Made by a program: the position numbers and the translations under genes. Below the pieces are notes generated by a model. It worked only from the letters and a program-made list of their open reading frames with translations, made no database searches and was not told the DNA's origin. A stretch of 64,000 nucleotides of DNA from positions 22,165,300-22,229,299 of the forward strand of contig CM057231.1 of the NCBI GenBank assembly GCA_029891385.1, read 5' to 3'. Of the stretch, positions 48,496 through 61,212 are shown in pieces. Each line of letters starts with the position of its first letter. Position 1 is the stretch's first letter. Source of the stretch: Erythroxylum novogranatense. Lineage: Eukaryota; Streptophyta; Magnoliopsida; Malpighiales; Erythroxylaceae.

Positions 48496-50774
48496 ATGTA
48501 ATATCATATAGATGATAGTTTAAATATACCTAATGTCTAATTCAAGTTCACAAATTTACTTTTAAATTTATCTTTTTGAACTCTCACCCTGTAATTTAAG
48601 ATAAGCACGGTGACCATTTAATCACTTCAAACTTTTTTTTTATTTTACTTATCATCAAAATTGGTGTTCGTAGTTTAAGTTTTCTTGTTCTTGCTCTCAA
48701 TTATTACCTTCAAAATAAAGTTGAGACTTACCTCATCTCTAATAATAAAAAATACTAGAGGCCATTGCTTGTATGAGAGGATCAATTTTTTATCTGCTGA
48801 CATACTCCTTGATTCATACTTAAAATATGTAATATAAAATACACATATTTCATAATTAAGTACTGTACAATACTTATCACTTAAAATATGTCATAATTTA
48901 GTGATTGAGATCATGTCTATTCTCAATCACTATTCATATGATAATTGATTCAGTTATCGCACCCAAATAGAATTCTCACGTAAACTTCATGTAAAATAGA
49001 TACTAATAAATTGAAATTATCAAGCTTGACATACATAAATGAACATAATACATGTAGTTCAGTATAACTTAATTCAATAGAAAATCATCACTTAATACGA
49101 ACATTGCCTAAATATAATGAACCCTTTGCATAATAAAATCAACTACGTACTTCACATGATAAAGCCCTTGAAGTTTGAGATGCAATTGATCTAGTTATTT
49201 TAATCAGAAAATCGACATGATATAAAGTCATAATCAATTTCCTTCTTTAATTAATCTCTCTCGTAAAACATTATCACTAACCATTATACATTCTCATATT
49301 AGGCAAATTTCAATTCCAGAGCATGTTTAATAGTCACTTTTTTTAGTGGCAATATTGAGAATAAATCCATCTACAAATCCAAACAACCAGTAAAATGTCT
49401 CTCTTATATTAAGTTATTAACAATAACAGCATATTGTGATAGATCTTCTTTAGGCAAGAATCATATTATGAAAAACTACACTAGCATGATGATGAGTGTC
49501 TCATTTGTGCTAAAATATGGATATCCTTATTATAATGTACATTTTGAAAACAAAATTTCAAGAATTAGAAGTCACTCACAAAAATAAAAATATATGAGTA
49601 AATGATTTAAATAGCACAATAATAAGCTTATGCTCATAATTTAATGCAATTATGATTATTGTACTTTACTCAAAATTCTATTTTATTATTAATAAATAAT
49701 CAAATTAATAATTATAACTACTTCATTTTAATTAGAAAATCCTTTTAATTATTATTAAAATAATCAATGTAAATTATAAAATTGATTTGATTAGAAACTT
49801 GTTTCTAATTATTATTGAACTAATCACAGTAACAATTTTAATTTAATTAAAACTTATTTTAAAGTAAAATTTATTATTTAACTCATCACATTAACTAATG
49901 ATAATATATATAGTGTGTCTCTACAAGCCCGAATTGTGTTATTAATCAGCTATTCCTCTAAGCCCAAATTTTCTTTGCAGCCTACATCCAGAAAGCAATT
50001 GACCCATATATTTTTGTTACTGTTCATAATATTAATTACTAAAATTTTTAATAGTTACAAGATGTTTTTCAAATGCTAAAATATTCTATATAACACAATT
50101 ACCTTAATTATTATATACAAAAATATTTACAATAAAACAACTTCATTCAAGTAAACTGTTAGCGATATCTAATCTTCACTTTCTTAGTCTCGTGCACTGG
50201 AGCTACCAGCAGCCACTCGATTTTCTAAAAAAATTGTGGTAACGAGTCAGCTAGCTATTTAATAAGAATAACTGATCGTAAAATTAAATAATTAAATATA
50301 TAAATATAAAGCTTATTTTAATGATTAAAACATTTATATAATACAAACATTTTCTAACCCGAACAATTTAAAAACATTCAATGATTTTAAAATAGGATCA
50401 GATTCACTGATTTAATCGAAATAAATATAAACCGCTCAATTTTTGATCCGACTTGTACTTATAACTTATATAAGTAAAAAATTGCGCAATTTTCTTAAAA
50501 AACTGGTTAAGTAAAGCTACCTTTTGAGTACAAGGGAACCACTATATTAATGATGTGGGATCCACCGTGAATAATAAGACGGTGATTGTTTTTATTTTTA
50601 TTTTTATTTTTAGTTTTTATTTTTAAATTTAATAAAAAATATATTTGTTTGAATTTTTAATTTCTACTTTTGTTTTTTATTTCTTCCGGTGTTTAGAAAT
50701 TATTAAAACCATAAAATATATTTCTTATTTCTTATTTCTTGTTTCTATTTTTTTCCATAATCTGATTTATTATC
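48496..50774. other. AT-rich intergenic
   Basis: No gene, RNA or bounded repeat recognised. The last 200 bp (50580-50774) is rich in TTTTTATTTTTA and continues beyond the Tat insertion at 61213. Confidence 0.5.
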
Positions 50775-50779
50775 ATTTA

Positions 50780-51201
50780 TGGTTGGACCGGTTGTGCTAT
50801 ACCCAAACCCACTCAAAATGACTCATGGACCGATCGATCTACCTCGCAAGGACTAACCTAGTTCTTATCGATTATTCTAGGCCCAGGCCCTGATCCACGT
50901 ATCCGCGGCCCATTAGCAGGTGGAAGTTTCCCATGCATACGTAAATACCTAAACCTAGTATCTATTTCGTATATAAGATACGATGTTGCCATAATTCAGG
51001 TACGTGATCATAACCTTAGTTCTCTCTGCTCACAGCGATCCTACCCTTACAAAAAGACTAACTTGAGTGTCGGAGGGGTTTATCGGAAACAATCCCGACG
51101 CGCTTTCTTTATTTTGGCAGAACCTTCTGCCGAGCTCGTGAAGCAACCAACTCTATGGATCCAAATGGCGCGTAGCCTCGCCGTAACAGAAAGTTGAACC
51201 A
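50780..51201 (+). repeat. 5' LTR of the Tat element
   Basis: Begins TGGTTGG and ends TTGAACCA (inverted TGGTT/AACCA ends). Followed at 51202 by ATTGGTGCCCTTGTGGGGCC, the likely primer binding site region. Confidence 0.92.
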
Positions 51202-51310
51202 ATTGGTGCCCTTGTGGGGCCCGACATCGCAGTACCACGCCCGTAAACACGTAGATCGGTCAGCAGACTAACCTCGATATAAGGCCGTCATGCAGACTGG
51301 CATCTAACGG

Positions 51311-52790
51311 ATGGGTTTGCGATTACTCGCATCTCCGCCAACACACCACGCTTCCCGCACGCAATCTTCGAACCCGAATGATCAGCCGCAACCTCAAAAC
51401 CTAGAACAAGAAGAACAGAGCGTAGCCTTGGAAGACAACGCTGGAACCAACATGCACCCGAATCTCCAGCACCTCTCAGATGCAGATCCTCTTGCGCCAG
51501 TGCATACCTTCCTCACCCGAAAACAGATCGAGGAAGCGGCTGATCTGTTGATTCGTCAGATTCTACAGTCTCGACCGGAACAACAACAGCCGTCCGCATG
51601 GCAGACTAGTATGACGACCGATCGCCACTCTGCTGAAGCCCTAGAAAAAATCGTGGACGATCGGATCAATGCAGCCATGGGCTTCCGCCCGGATCGTCCA
51701 ACAGCTCAATATAGCTCTCCTTTTACTCCGGCGATCTTGGATAGCCTCCCGGCGGCCAAAATACCGACACCTGAAAAGTACACTGGAAAGACCAATTCCC
51801 TAGACTATTTGCAGCACTTCCAGTCGATGATGAACTTACACTGCGTCCCCGACGCCATTCAGTGTAAAACATTTTGCACTGCCTTTCAAGAAGAAGCCCG
51901 ACGATGGTTCAATAGTTTACTCCCATGTTGCATTACTTACTTTGAGGACTTTAGGCTGCTCTTCCTCAATTAATTCGCCACAAGTAAGCGACCACAGAAG
52001 ACCGCACTAGAAGTGATGCAATTGACCCAAGGAATGAACGAAAGTTTGCAGGAGTTCATCACTTGGGTCAATAATGAAGCGGTTGAAGTCTCCGACCTCA
52101 CTTGCTCGTCCATGTTGGCAGCACTTATGAGCAACACGAGAGATGAGGAGTTCAAAAAGTCATTGGGCCTCGATCAGCTCCGATCTATCCAGAAATCTGA
52201 AGCAGGCGGATAAGTACATTCAGCTCGAAGAAGTGCTGAAAAATACGAAGCGTAGGGCGGATGACCGTTCGCCAAATGACAGAGCAGATGGTTCACACAA
52301 GCGGCAGAAGGGCTAGTTGAGCTGGAGAAAACCAACCGATCGACAGGGACATCGACGGGAGTTCACCCCACTCAACAGACGATATGCGGAAGTACTGGCG
52401 GCCATGAGAGCGGATGGGGAACCCCTCCGAGAACCAAACACGTTGAAGAGTCCCTCCAAGAGTAGGGACCCGGATTTGTACTGCCGCTTCCACAGGGACA
52501 TCGATCATGACACGGAAGATTGCTGACATTTGAAAAGAGAAATCGAATTCCTTATTCAAAAAGGAAGGCTGGGTCGATTTGTGAAGTACGGTCAAAATGC
52601 CGATCAAGATAACGATCATAAGACCGGTCGACCCGATAACAGGCGACAGCCTTGGAGGCGAAACGATAGAAATGATGGAGGGAGGCAGAATGCGAATACT
52701 GATGATCGACGTGAAGCAAGGGAACGATCCAGGGCAAGACGCGATAGGAACATTGGATAATAAGATGACCGACCGGTTAGGGTCATTAAC
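51311..52790 (+). pseudogene. Tat gag (capsid region), decayed
   Basis: Starts at 51311. The capsid-type region has KIPTPEKYTGKTNSLDYLQ and EEARRWFNSLL, typical of plant gypsy gag. An in-frame stop at 51971 is followed in the same frame by LEVMQLTQGMNESLQEF. A frame change near 52200 and a further stop precede the downstream block YCRFHRDIDHDTEDC (52480-52525), a Tat gag hallmark. Confidence 0.88.
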
Positions 52791-55700
52791 ATGATATTTG
52801 GTGGAAATGCAGCAGGGGGATCCACTGCAAAAGGAAGAAAGAGATATACCAGGCAGGTCGGCGAAGACTTGTCGGCCAAAAGAAAGAGACAGAACGATGG
52901 GATGATATCGTTCGACGAGTCTGACCTTGATGGTGTAAATTGCCCTAATGATGACGCGCTCGTAGTAAATCTGAACATGAACGGCAACGAGGTGAAGCGG
53001 GTAATGATTGATACAGGCAGCTCGGTCGACCTGTTGTATTATGATGCCTTTAAGCAGATGGAGGTACCAGAGGATCGATTCATCGCCTATGAAGGACCTA
53101 TCAAAGGGTAGCGGAGCATCACCACCCGTTTTCCGGTCTATTTGAAAGTGAAGTTCGGACAAAAGCCGTGTCAAATAGAGAAGGACGTTGAGTTCCTGGT
53201 TGTAAAGTTTCAAAGGGCGTATAATGCGATAATTGGGCGAGCCACTCAAAATGCCTTTAGAGCGGTCGTCTCCACCTACTACCAAGCAATGAAGTTCCCA
53301 ACGTCCCACAGAATTGGTATTGTCAGGGGTCAACAGAGAATTGCTAGGGAATGTTACTTAGCGGAAACAAAAACACTCGACGGGGCGGTAGTCCTGACGA
53401 GCTCTCTTGAAGTGAGAGCCGAAGAGGAGACGGAGAGGATGAATCCCGTGGAAGAAACGCAACGGGTCATACTAGATGAAGCCGACCGCTCCAAGTTCAC
53501 AAATCTAAGTTCCGAGTTTCAGAAAGGCCTAGTTAAAGAGATCATGGACTGCTTGGTAGAAAATAAATCAGTCTTCACTGGCACTTGAGCGACATGCACG
53601 AATTTCTCGATCGGTCGATCGCATTCCCTCAGATTCGACGTGATTACAAGCCGATTAGAGAAGAAGCGGTGGCAAAGCAGAGAGCGCCAGGAGGTGATTG
53701 AGAAGGAAATAGAAAAGCTACTCAGCGCCGGGTTCATTCGGGAAGTCAAATACTCGGAATGGTTGGCCAACGTCGTGCTCGTAAAGAAGAAAAACGGAAA
53801 GTGAAGAATGTGTATTGACTTCACTGATTTAAACAAAGCTTGCCCAAAAGACATTTTTCTTTTGCCCAAAATCGATCAGCTGGTAGACTCCGCGTTGGGG
53901 CATGAACTCCTCAGCTTTTTGGATGCCTTCTCGGGCTACCATCAGATTCAAATGAGTCTCGAAGACGAAGAGAAGACCGCTTTTATAACGGACCAGGGCA
54001 CGTATTGCTACTAAGTAATGCCTTTCAGCTTGAAGAATGCGGGGGCCACCTACCAGCGGCTCGTCATGGAAGTTTTTAAGAAACAGATCGGTCGATCAGT
54101 TGAGGCCTATGTGAATGATATGGTGGTCAAAAATAAGACGGTCGCGGAGCATGTGTAAGATCTCAAAGAAGTCTTCCAGATCCTTAACAAATTTCAGATG
54201 AAGTTGAACTCAGAAAAATGCGTCTTTGATGTGGCATCTGAAAAATTTCTGGGGTTTATGATTACTCAGCGGGGGATTGAAGCTAATCTAGAGAAAATCG
54301 AAGCCATCGTCCAAATGCCTTCATCGCGATGCTTGAAAGATGTGCAGATATTGACCAGTCGGATAGTCTCTCTAAGCAGATTCGTTTCCAGGATGGGGGA
54401 CAAGTGCCTCCTGTTTTTCAAAATTTTAAGGAAAGAGGACGTGACCCAGTTCCAGTGGCCAGATGAATGCGAAAGAGCATTTCTACACTTAAAGCAATAT
54501 CTGTCTAGCCCACCCATCCTGCAAAGCCCAGTTGAGGGGGAGAATCTGATTCTATACTTGGCAGTCACGGAAGGGTCGATCAGCGCAGTCCTTGTTCGAT
54601 CGGAGGGAAATGAGCAACGCCCGATCTACTATGCCAGCAAGGTGTTAACCGAACCAGAAATGCGGTATGCGCCCATAGAAAAGCTGGCTCTCTCCTTGAT
54701 AACAGCAGCACGGAAGCTAAGACCTTACTTCCAGAGTCATACCATCGAGGTATGGACCGACCAACCCCTCAGGCAGTGCCTTCAAAAACTCGAAACCTCG
54801 GGTCGACTAATAAAATGGGTAGTAGAGCTGGGGGAGTTTGACATACAATTTAAGCCCCGGACGATGATTAAGGCACAGGTGTTGGCAGATTTCATTGCAC
54901 AAATGAGTCAATCTAACTCGCAGGGTGAGCAACGCCCTACCTGGAGCTTATTTGTTGACGGGTCGTCCAACGCCGAGGGATGCAGAGCGGGAGTGGTATT
55001 GATCAGCCCGCACAAAGAAGAAAAGGTGGAATATGCTCTTCGATTAGAATTCAAGGCCTCCAATAACGAAGCAGAATACGAGGCTCTGATAGCCGGCCTC
55101 CAATTGGCCAAGAAAATGGAGGTAAAACATCTGAAGGTATATAGCGATAGCCAAGTAGTGGTCGGTAAAGTCACTGGGCAGTATGAAGCCAAGGGGAGCA
55201 CCATGATCAAGTACCTGGAGCTGATAAAGCAGGAGTTTAGTAATTTCGAGCAATACTCGATCAGTAGGATAGAACGAGCTCAAAATGCTAAGGCAGATGC
55301 GCTTTCCAAAATGGCTTCCGATCGAGACGCCAAAAACAACATTTTGGTCGAGCGACTAGACCGCCTAGCATCCAGAAAGTCAAGGAAGTTTTTGACGTAA
55401 ATACCGGTCGATCAAGTTGGATGGAACCAATCAGACGGTACCTCCTAGAGGGAACACAACCGGAAGAAATGTTGGAGGCCAAGAAACTGAGAATAAAGGC
55501 GGCCGAATACGCGTTCATTAATGTCATCTTATACAAGCGATCTTATGACTGGCCCCTGCTACGATGCTTGAGTGAAGAAGAGGCAGAGCAAGCAATGGTC
55601 GAAGTCCACGAAGGAATGTGTGGAAACCACGTAGGAGGCAGAATGTTGGCTCATAGACTGATTAAATAAGGGTATTACTGGCCGACAATGAGAAAAGACT

Positions 55701-56660
55701 GCCAGGAAAAAGTCGACCGATGTGAGGCTTGCCAGAAAAACGATAGCTTGTCTCATCAACCGACCGAGAGGATGAAAATCGTAAGCCACCCTATCCCTTT
55801 TGCTCAATGGGGAATGGATATACTGGGACCTTTCCCTCTCGATCCTGGACAAAAGAAGTTCTTGGTAGTGGCAGTGGAATACTTCACCAAATGGGTGGAA
55901 GCGGAAGCGGTCGCTACAATTACCGAGCAGAAGGTGGAGAATTTCGTAAGGAAAAACATACTAAGCCGCTTCGGGATGCCTATGGTGTTGGTTACAGACA
56001 ATGGTCAGCAGTTCGATAACGATAAGTTTAGAAATTTCTGCGACCGACTAAAGATAAGGCTACAGTTAACTTCAGTAGCTCACCCCAAAGCAACGGTCTC
56101 GCGGAGAACACTAACAAAAAGATAATGAGTGCTCTCAAGAAACGCCTAGACGGACGAAAGACTTGGGTAGAAGAACTAGACGAAGTATTATGGGCGTACA
56201 TAACCACACCAAATGGAGCCACAGGGGAAACACCGTTCAGGATGACCTTTGGGTCAGAAGCCCTAGTTCCAGTAGAAGTGGTGTTGCACAATCAAAGGGT
56301 GTCGAGCTATGAAGAAGAGTGGAATAATGAAGCCCGCCGAGCAGAACTCGTGCTTTTCAGTAAAGACAGGGATAGGCTAGTCGCTCGTTCGGAAGCCGTC
56401 AGGCAAAAAGCAACGAAATTCTACAACAGAAGGGTAAAGCCGAACGACATAAAGGTCAGCGGATATGTCCTACAAAAGGCCGAGGCGGCTGGAAAGCATC
56501 CTGGAAAGCTTAGACAAGCATGGGAAGGACCTATCAAGTGATCAAGCAAGCTGGACATGGCTCCTACATCCTACACGATGCGAACGGAAAGATTCTATCG
56601 AGGCCCTGGAACTCTCGAAACTTGAAGGCCTTCTACCAGTAGATAAGTTTTATTTTAGTT
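52791..56660 (+). pseudogene. Tat pol: protease, RT, RNase H, second RNase H, integrase
   Basis: Protease active site MIDTGSSVDLLY at about 53004-53040 is intact. RT spans about 53640-54250; its active site at 54108-54119 reads YVND instead of YVDD. RNase H 1 follows (54470-54900). The second, archaeal-like RNase H lies at about 54945-55315 (WSLFVDGSSNAEGCRAGVVL to KADALSKMAS) within the longest open frame, 54198-55400. Integrase: zinc finger HEGMCGNHVGG...CEACQ at 55600-55740, core WGMDILGPFP and VTDNGQQF; a 1-bp shift near 56090 separates the catalytic Glu region, which resumes at 56125. Stops at 54012, 54158 and 55667 also break it. The element cannot move by itself. Confidence 0.92.
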
Positions 56661-56819
56661 AATCTTTGTTTATTACTATTTTTTGTACACAACCTGTGGG
56701 TACCTTTTTTCTGGCTCTGCCAGTCAGGTTTTTTAATGACCCACGCCCTCACTATCATCAATAAAGGGTTTTTCAGATTTCTCGACAAGAAGGAATTTCA
56801 TTAAACTTGGCAAAAAGTA

Positions 56820-57690
56820 GAAAATCCCATCGACTATCGCTCGGTTGGGTCGCCAAGACAAGATCCTTGGGACCATAGCTTGGCCTCGACCATAGATCGA
56901 CTAGGTTGCCAAGACAAGATCCTTGGAACCATCGATCGACCTCGACTATCGCTCGGTCGGGTCGCCAAGATAAGATCCTTGGGACCATAGCTCGGCCTCG
57001 ACTATAGATCGACTAGGTTGCTAAGACAAGATCCTTGAAACCATCGATCGACCTCGACTATCGCTCGACCGGGTCGCCAAGACAAGATCCTTGAGACCAT
57101 AGCTCGGCCTCGACCATAGATCGACTAGGTTGTCAAGACAAGATCCTTGGAACCATCAATCGACCTCGACTATTGCTCGGCCGGGTGGCCAAAACAAGAT
57201 CCTTGGGACCATAGCTCGGCCTCGACCATCGATCAGATAGGTTGCCAAGACAAGATCCTTGGAACCATCGATCGACCTCGACTATCGCTCGGTCGGGTCG
57301 CCAAGACAAGATCCTTGGGACCATAGCTCGGCCTCGACCATCGATCAGATAGGTTGCCAAGGCAAGATCCTTGGAATCATCGATCGACCTCGACTATCGC
57401 TCGGTCGGGTCGCCAAGACAAGATCCTTGGGACCATAGCTCGGCCTCGACCATCGATCGGATAGGTTGCCAAGACAAGATCCTTGGAACCATCGATCGAC
57501 CTCTACAATAGCTCGGTCAGGTTGCCAAGACAAGATCTTTGCAACCATAGCTCGGCCTCGACCATCGATCAACTAGGTTGCCAAGACATAATCCTTGGAA
57601 CCATCGATCGACCTCGACTATCGCTCGGCCAAGATCCCAAGACAAAATCTCGAATCGTTCGACCTCATTATCACTCGGCCTAACTCACCC
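56820..57690 (+). repeat. 112-bp minisatellite array (about 7.5 units) inside the Tat element
   Basis: The landmark ATCGATCG recurs at 56931, 57043, 57155, 57267, 57379, 57491 and 57603, a strict 112-bp period (one copy reads ATCAATCG). Each unit is a dimer of two 56-bp halves that both contain CCAAGACAAGATCCTTGG, a near-palindromic block. Units are more than 90 percent alike by eye. It lies between the pol end and the antisense ORF. The many overlapping minus-strand ORFs here are by-products of the repeat. Confidence 0.95.
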
Positions 57691-57865
57691 GATCGACACA
57701 CATCGAGCGCACTCATTTGTGACCTACTATTCGAGAGGATCGTCTAACCTCTAACACATAAAAGAGGTAATGAAAAACGAGTTTCTATTTCACAGAATTA
57801 AAACTCTGGTCACAAGCTCGACCATATGAGCCTTACAAGGGAAACAACCTTACAAAGGGAAACAA

Positions 57866-60092
57866 TCATTTTGATCCTTCCGGAGGGGAGGAAGGGCCAG
57901 CAGCAGGAGCAACCGGGTCGGCAGAAGAGGAAGGGCCAGCAACATGAGCAACCGGGTCGGCAGAGGAAGGGCCAGCAGCCGGATGGGGAGGAGAAGACAG
58001 CGGAGAGACATCCTCTTCCTCTTCTGAGCTAAGATCCAGCTCCTCATTCGGAACAAAGGTCCGCTCTCCCTTGGCCCTCTCCCTCATATCCTCCAAAAAA
58101 GGCCGAGAGTTGTGGGAAGAAGCGGCTCGGCATAATCCTCAAACGAAGGACACTCCGACCCGTCAGGAACGTGAAACTCATGGCACCTCTTCAGGACCGA
58201 AAGGGTTAAGTCACAGGCGAATTCTAAGCACTCCCCATGTAGGGATCGCTCTTTCCATCGCTTTATCGCCTTGACCCTTTGCTTCTTGATGGAGCATCGC
58301 AACTCCCTCAACATATCCTCGGTCCTGTGTTTACCCTCTACCGCTGCATGACAATCCTGGAGGAATTTCTTACTACGTTCCTGCTTCGTCTCCGCCACCT
58401 TCTTCAGGCCCTCACACTCCCTGAACAGGTCGCCCTTTGCCGCAATCAATCGGCTCCTTTCCTCCTCCCCCGTGGCAAGTTGAGCGCTCATAACACCCCC
58501 CCTCGCCTCCTCCCAAGACTTCTTCTCCTCCTCCAAGGAAGAGAGTTAAGCCTGGAAGACATCTCTCTCTTCCTTAGTCTCCGAAAGCTCGCCCCTCAAA
58601 GCCTTCACCTGCTCAAGGAGATCGTGGACTTCCCGGTCCAGCGATCGATTAATCTCGTCGAGATTATCCATAGGTCGATGTATCGCGGTGGACATCACCA
58701 CACTTCTTAAACAGCTACGGATGAGATGGGGCCCTAGCTCCTCATTGTTCAACAAGTCCATGAGCTCCTCGTCCACGGGGGGAACGATCCTCTCAGCAAT
58801 GTGAAGGGACACCTCGAGGTCTCCAATCGATGCAGTTTTAGCCAAACTGATCGCAGGCTCCTACTGTTCGGCGTTGGTCGCTCACCCTTTCCCCTTGCTT
58901 TCTCTCCCCTTCTCTTTCCTGCCTTGACTCGACGGGCCGGACGGTAGGTCAGCAAGCCGAGCAATCCTCTTCTTCTTAAGAGGTGGCTCCACCTCCTCTT
59001 CCGAACCCGCTCGGCCCGCACTCGCTGGCACGATCGACAATGACGCCGACACGACAGGGCGGTCTTCAGCGGGTGGAGGGGCCAGCAATGCTGTAGAATA
59101 GCCTGGCCCCTCTAGCGGGGCGGCGCCTTCACCGGTCTCTGCTTCCTTCCTCTTTTTCTTCCCCTTGGCCTGCTTTTTGGATTTAGGGGGAGGGGAGGAC
59201 CCGACAAAATCTTCTATCCTCGCCATGGCTGCACGACAATAAAACAGGTCAGAAAGCGAAATCAATACTTAAAGATACAGTAAATAATTCAATCACGAGG
59301 GGTCAACCAGACGAGGCGGTTTCCTCTCCTAGCTTGCTAATTTGTGGCGGGGGGTTGATTAGAAAGGAATCGGCTGAGCCCCCCCCCGCGATATCCCAGA
59401 ATGAGCCGAGCGAAGTCGTATTGGCTGAGCCCCTTTATGCGACCGACCACCTCCCACTCCTCTCTACTAAGAGATATGCTCGACGAGTCGTTCCACCGCT
59501 CGGCTAAAGGATACCTCCACGGCTGGGACTCGAAGGAGGATCCTGGGGGCTTCACAAAAAAGTACTTCGTCCGCCAAGAAGTAATTTTGGAGGTCGTTTC
59601 GGCCGGACGGTATCGGGCATCCCTATACTGCAAGTGAGGGATCCCGACCCCAGAGTTCGAACTTTGATTCATCCTAAAAAAATGGCGAAGGATCCCTACC
59701 GAAGGCAAATGGCCAAATTGATGGCACAACAAGGCCAGGCCGTTAATGAACCTCCAGCCATTCGGAGGAATCTAGCTCGACATCAATTGAAAATCGACGT
59801 ACACCTCGTGAATAATCGGAGCATACGGGAGCCTCGCGCCATCGATCGAAAAGAAACTATCAGAAACCGCAATATACCCACTCAAATTGCTGTGGATTCG
59901 TTCATTCCCAAAGGCCAGCCTAGGCCCCCCGGACATAGGGATACTATTCCTGATGATCGACCGTTTTAGCTCCGCCGCGGTCATCGTCGATATATCTCTC
60001 GGTGGCTCCTCCACGACCAACCCGTCCTTCCGTTCTCTCATAGAGACTTCTTCAGTACCTCTTACCACACTTCTAGAACTGGCCGACGACAT
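57866..60092 (-). pseudogene. Antisense extra ORF of the Tat element (putative gypsy-type Transposase_28-like protein)
   Basis: Minus-strand pieces 60092-59772, 59732-59337, 59265-58882, 58845-58546, 58536-58084 and 58096-57866 form one decayed protein reading against the element. The first part resembles the family annotated as putative gypsy-type transposon (PF04195): LPYAPIIHEVYVDFQL, LCHQFGHLPSVGILRHFFR, SWRTKYFFVKPPG. A basic, nuclear-signal-like region follows (KSKKQAKGKKKRKEAE). Then comes a long charged helix or coiled coil (ALRGELSETKEERDVFQA, GLKKVAETKQERSKKFL), and an acidic tail. The role in the element is unknown. Stops and one or two frameshifts break it; a possible intron between 59337 and 59265 cannot be excluded. 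Confidence 0.8.
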
Positions 60093-60776
60093 GCTTACTA
60101 AGAGGAGAGAAAACTTTAGAGGAGGAGACGAGAGAAAAGGACGTACCTATTCGATGATTTGAGGTTAGAAAATTGGGCGGCGGTTGAAAGAAAGCTCCGG
60201 AGACTGTTGGCAAGAAAATACAAACGAAAGTAGGATGAAAGCCGGAGAACAAAACAAGCGTAAAGAAAATCTGCAGTCTATCGACCCTGAGTACTTATAG
60301 AAGATCGGTCGAACGGACGCCCCAATCAAAGTTCGACACATGGAGAAAATCCGAACCAAGCTCAGATACGTGGCAGAATCTGAGCTGAGGTAAATTAGGG
60401 TTATTCGAAATCTGGAGCGGCACAACAGTTGAAAGGACGTACGTGACAACTGCACAACGGTTACAAATACGATTCGTTTCAGATTCTGAAAATCTGTCAG
60501 AGGGCACGCGCCGTCAGTAATGATTAAATAAAGTACCTTCATGCGCTCAGCATAGAAGTTCGCCTGAGCTCTCTTGGTACGAGTTGTCATGCCATAAATG
60601 TCGAGACCGATCGATCGGAACACCCAACCGATCGATCCTAGCACGAACGGTCATGTACTATCCGTTGATATCCGACCGATCTGGCCTACCCCGAGCTGCT
60701 CTACAGACGAGCTACAAGATCCTTATATACTCCTTCGACCCTTCTCCTTGCTTAGATTCGAGGAGTAGGGGGCTTA

Positions 60777-61207
60777 TAGTTGGGTCGGTCGTGCTAGGCC
60801 CAAACCCACTCAAAATGACTCATGGACCGATCGATCCACCTCGCAAGGACTAACTTATTTCCTATCGATTATCCTAGGCCCAGGCCCTGATCCACGTATC
60901 CGCGTCCCATTAGCAGGTGGAAGTCTCCCATGCATACGTAAATACCTAAACCTAGCATCTATTCCGTATATAAGGTACGATGTTGCCATAATTCAGGTAC
61001 GTGATCATAACCCTAGGTCTTTCTGCTCACAACGATCCTACCCTCACAAAAAGACTAACTTGAGCGTCGGAGGGGCTTATTGGGAAACAACCCCCGACGT
61101 GCCTTCTTTATTTTGCAGGAACCTTCAAGCCAGAGCTCTCGTGAGAAGCAACTAACTCCATAGATCCAAACGGCAAGGTGCAGTCTCGCCAGAACCAGGC
61201 TGAACCA
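60777..61207 (+). repeat. 3' LTR of the Tat element
   Basis: Begins TAGTTGGG right after the purine tract GAGGAGTAGGGGGCTTA (60760-60776) and ends TGAACCA. Pairs with 50780-51201. Confidence 0.92.
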
Positions 61208-61212
61208 ATTTA

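Larger units (their letters stand above)
50775..61212 (+). mobile_element. Complete Tat-lineage Ty3/gypsy retrotransposon with 5-bp target duplication
   Basis: LTRs at 50780-51201 and 60777-61207 are flanked by the perfect duplication ATTTA (50775-50779, 61208-61212). Gag, protease, RT, first RNase H, a second RNase H and integrase follow on the plus strand, then a minisatellite, then a long antisense ORF, then the 3' LTR. The second RNase H (dual RNase H) and the long 3' region with extra antisense ORF define the Tat group. Total 10.43 kb. The LTRs differ at about 8 percent of positions by eye count over the first 345 bp, mostly transitions. Confidence 0.93.

Noticed and set aside
52293..53333. 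346-aa minus-strand ORF across Tat gag/protease
   Set aside because: Shadow of the gag-pol coding strand; no domain recognised and no relation to the true antisense ORF at 57866-60092.
56820..57690. Regular repeats that could be taken for a CRISPR array
   Set aside because: The units are contiguous 112-bp tandem copies without unique spacers, inside a plant retrotransposon.
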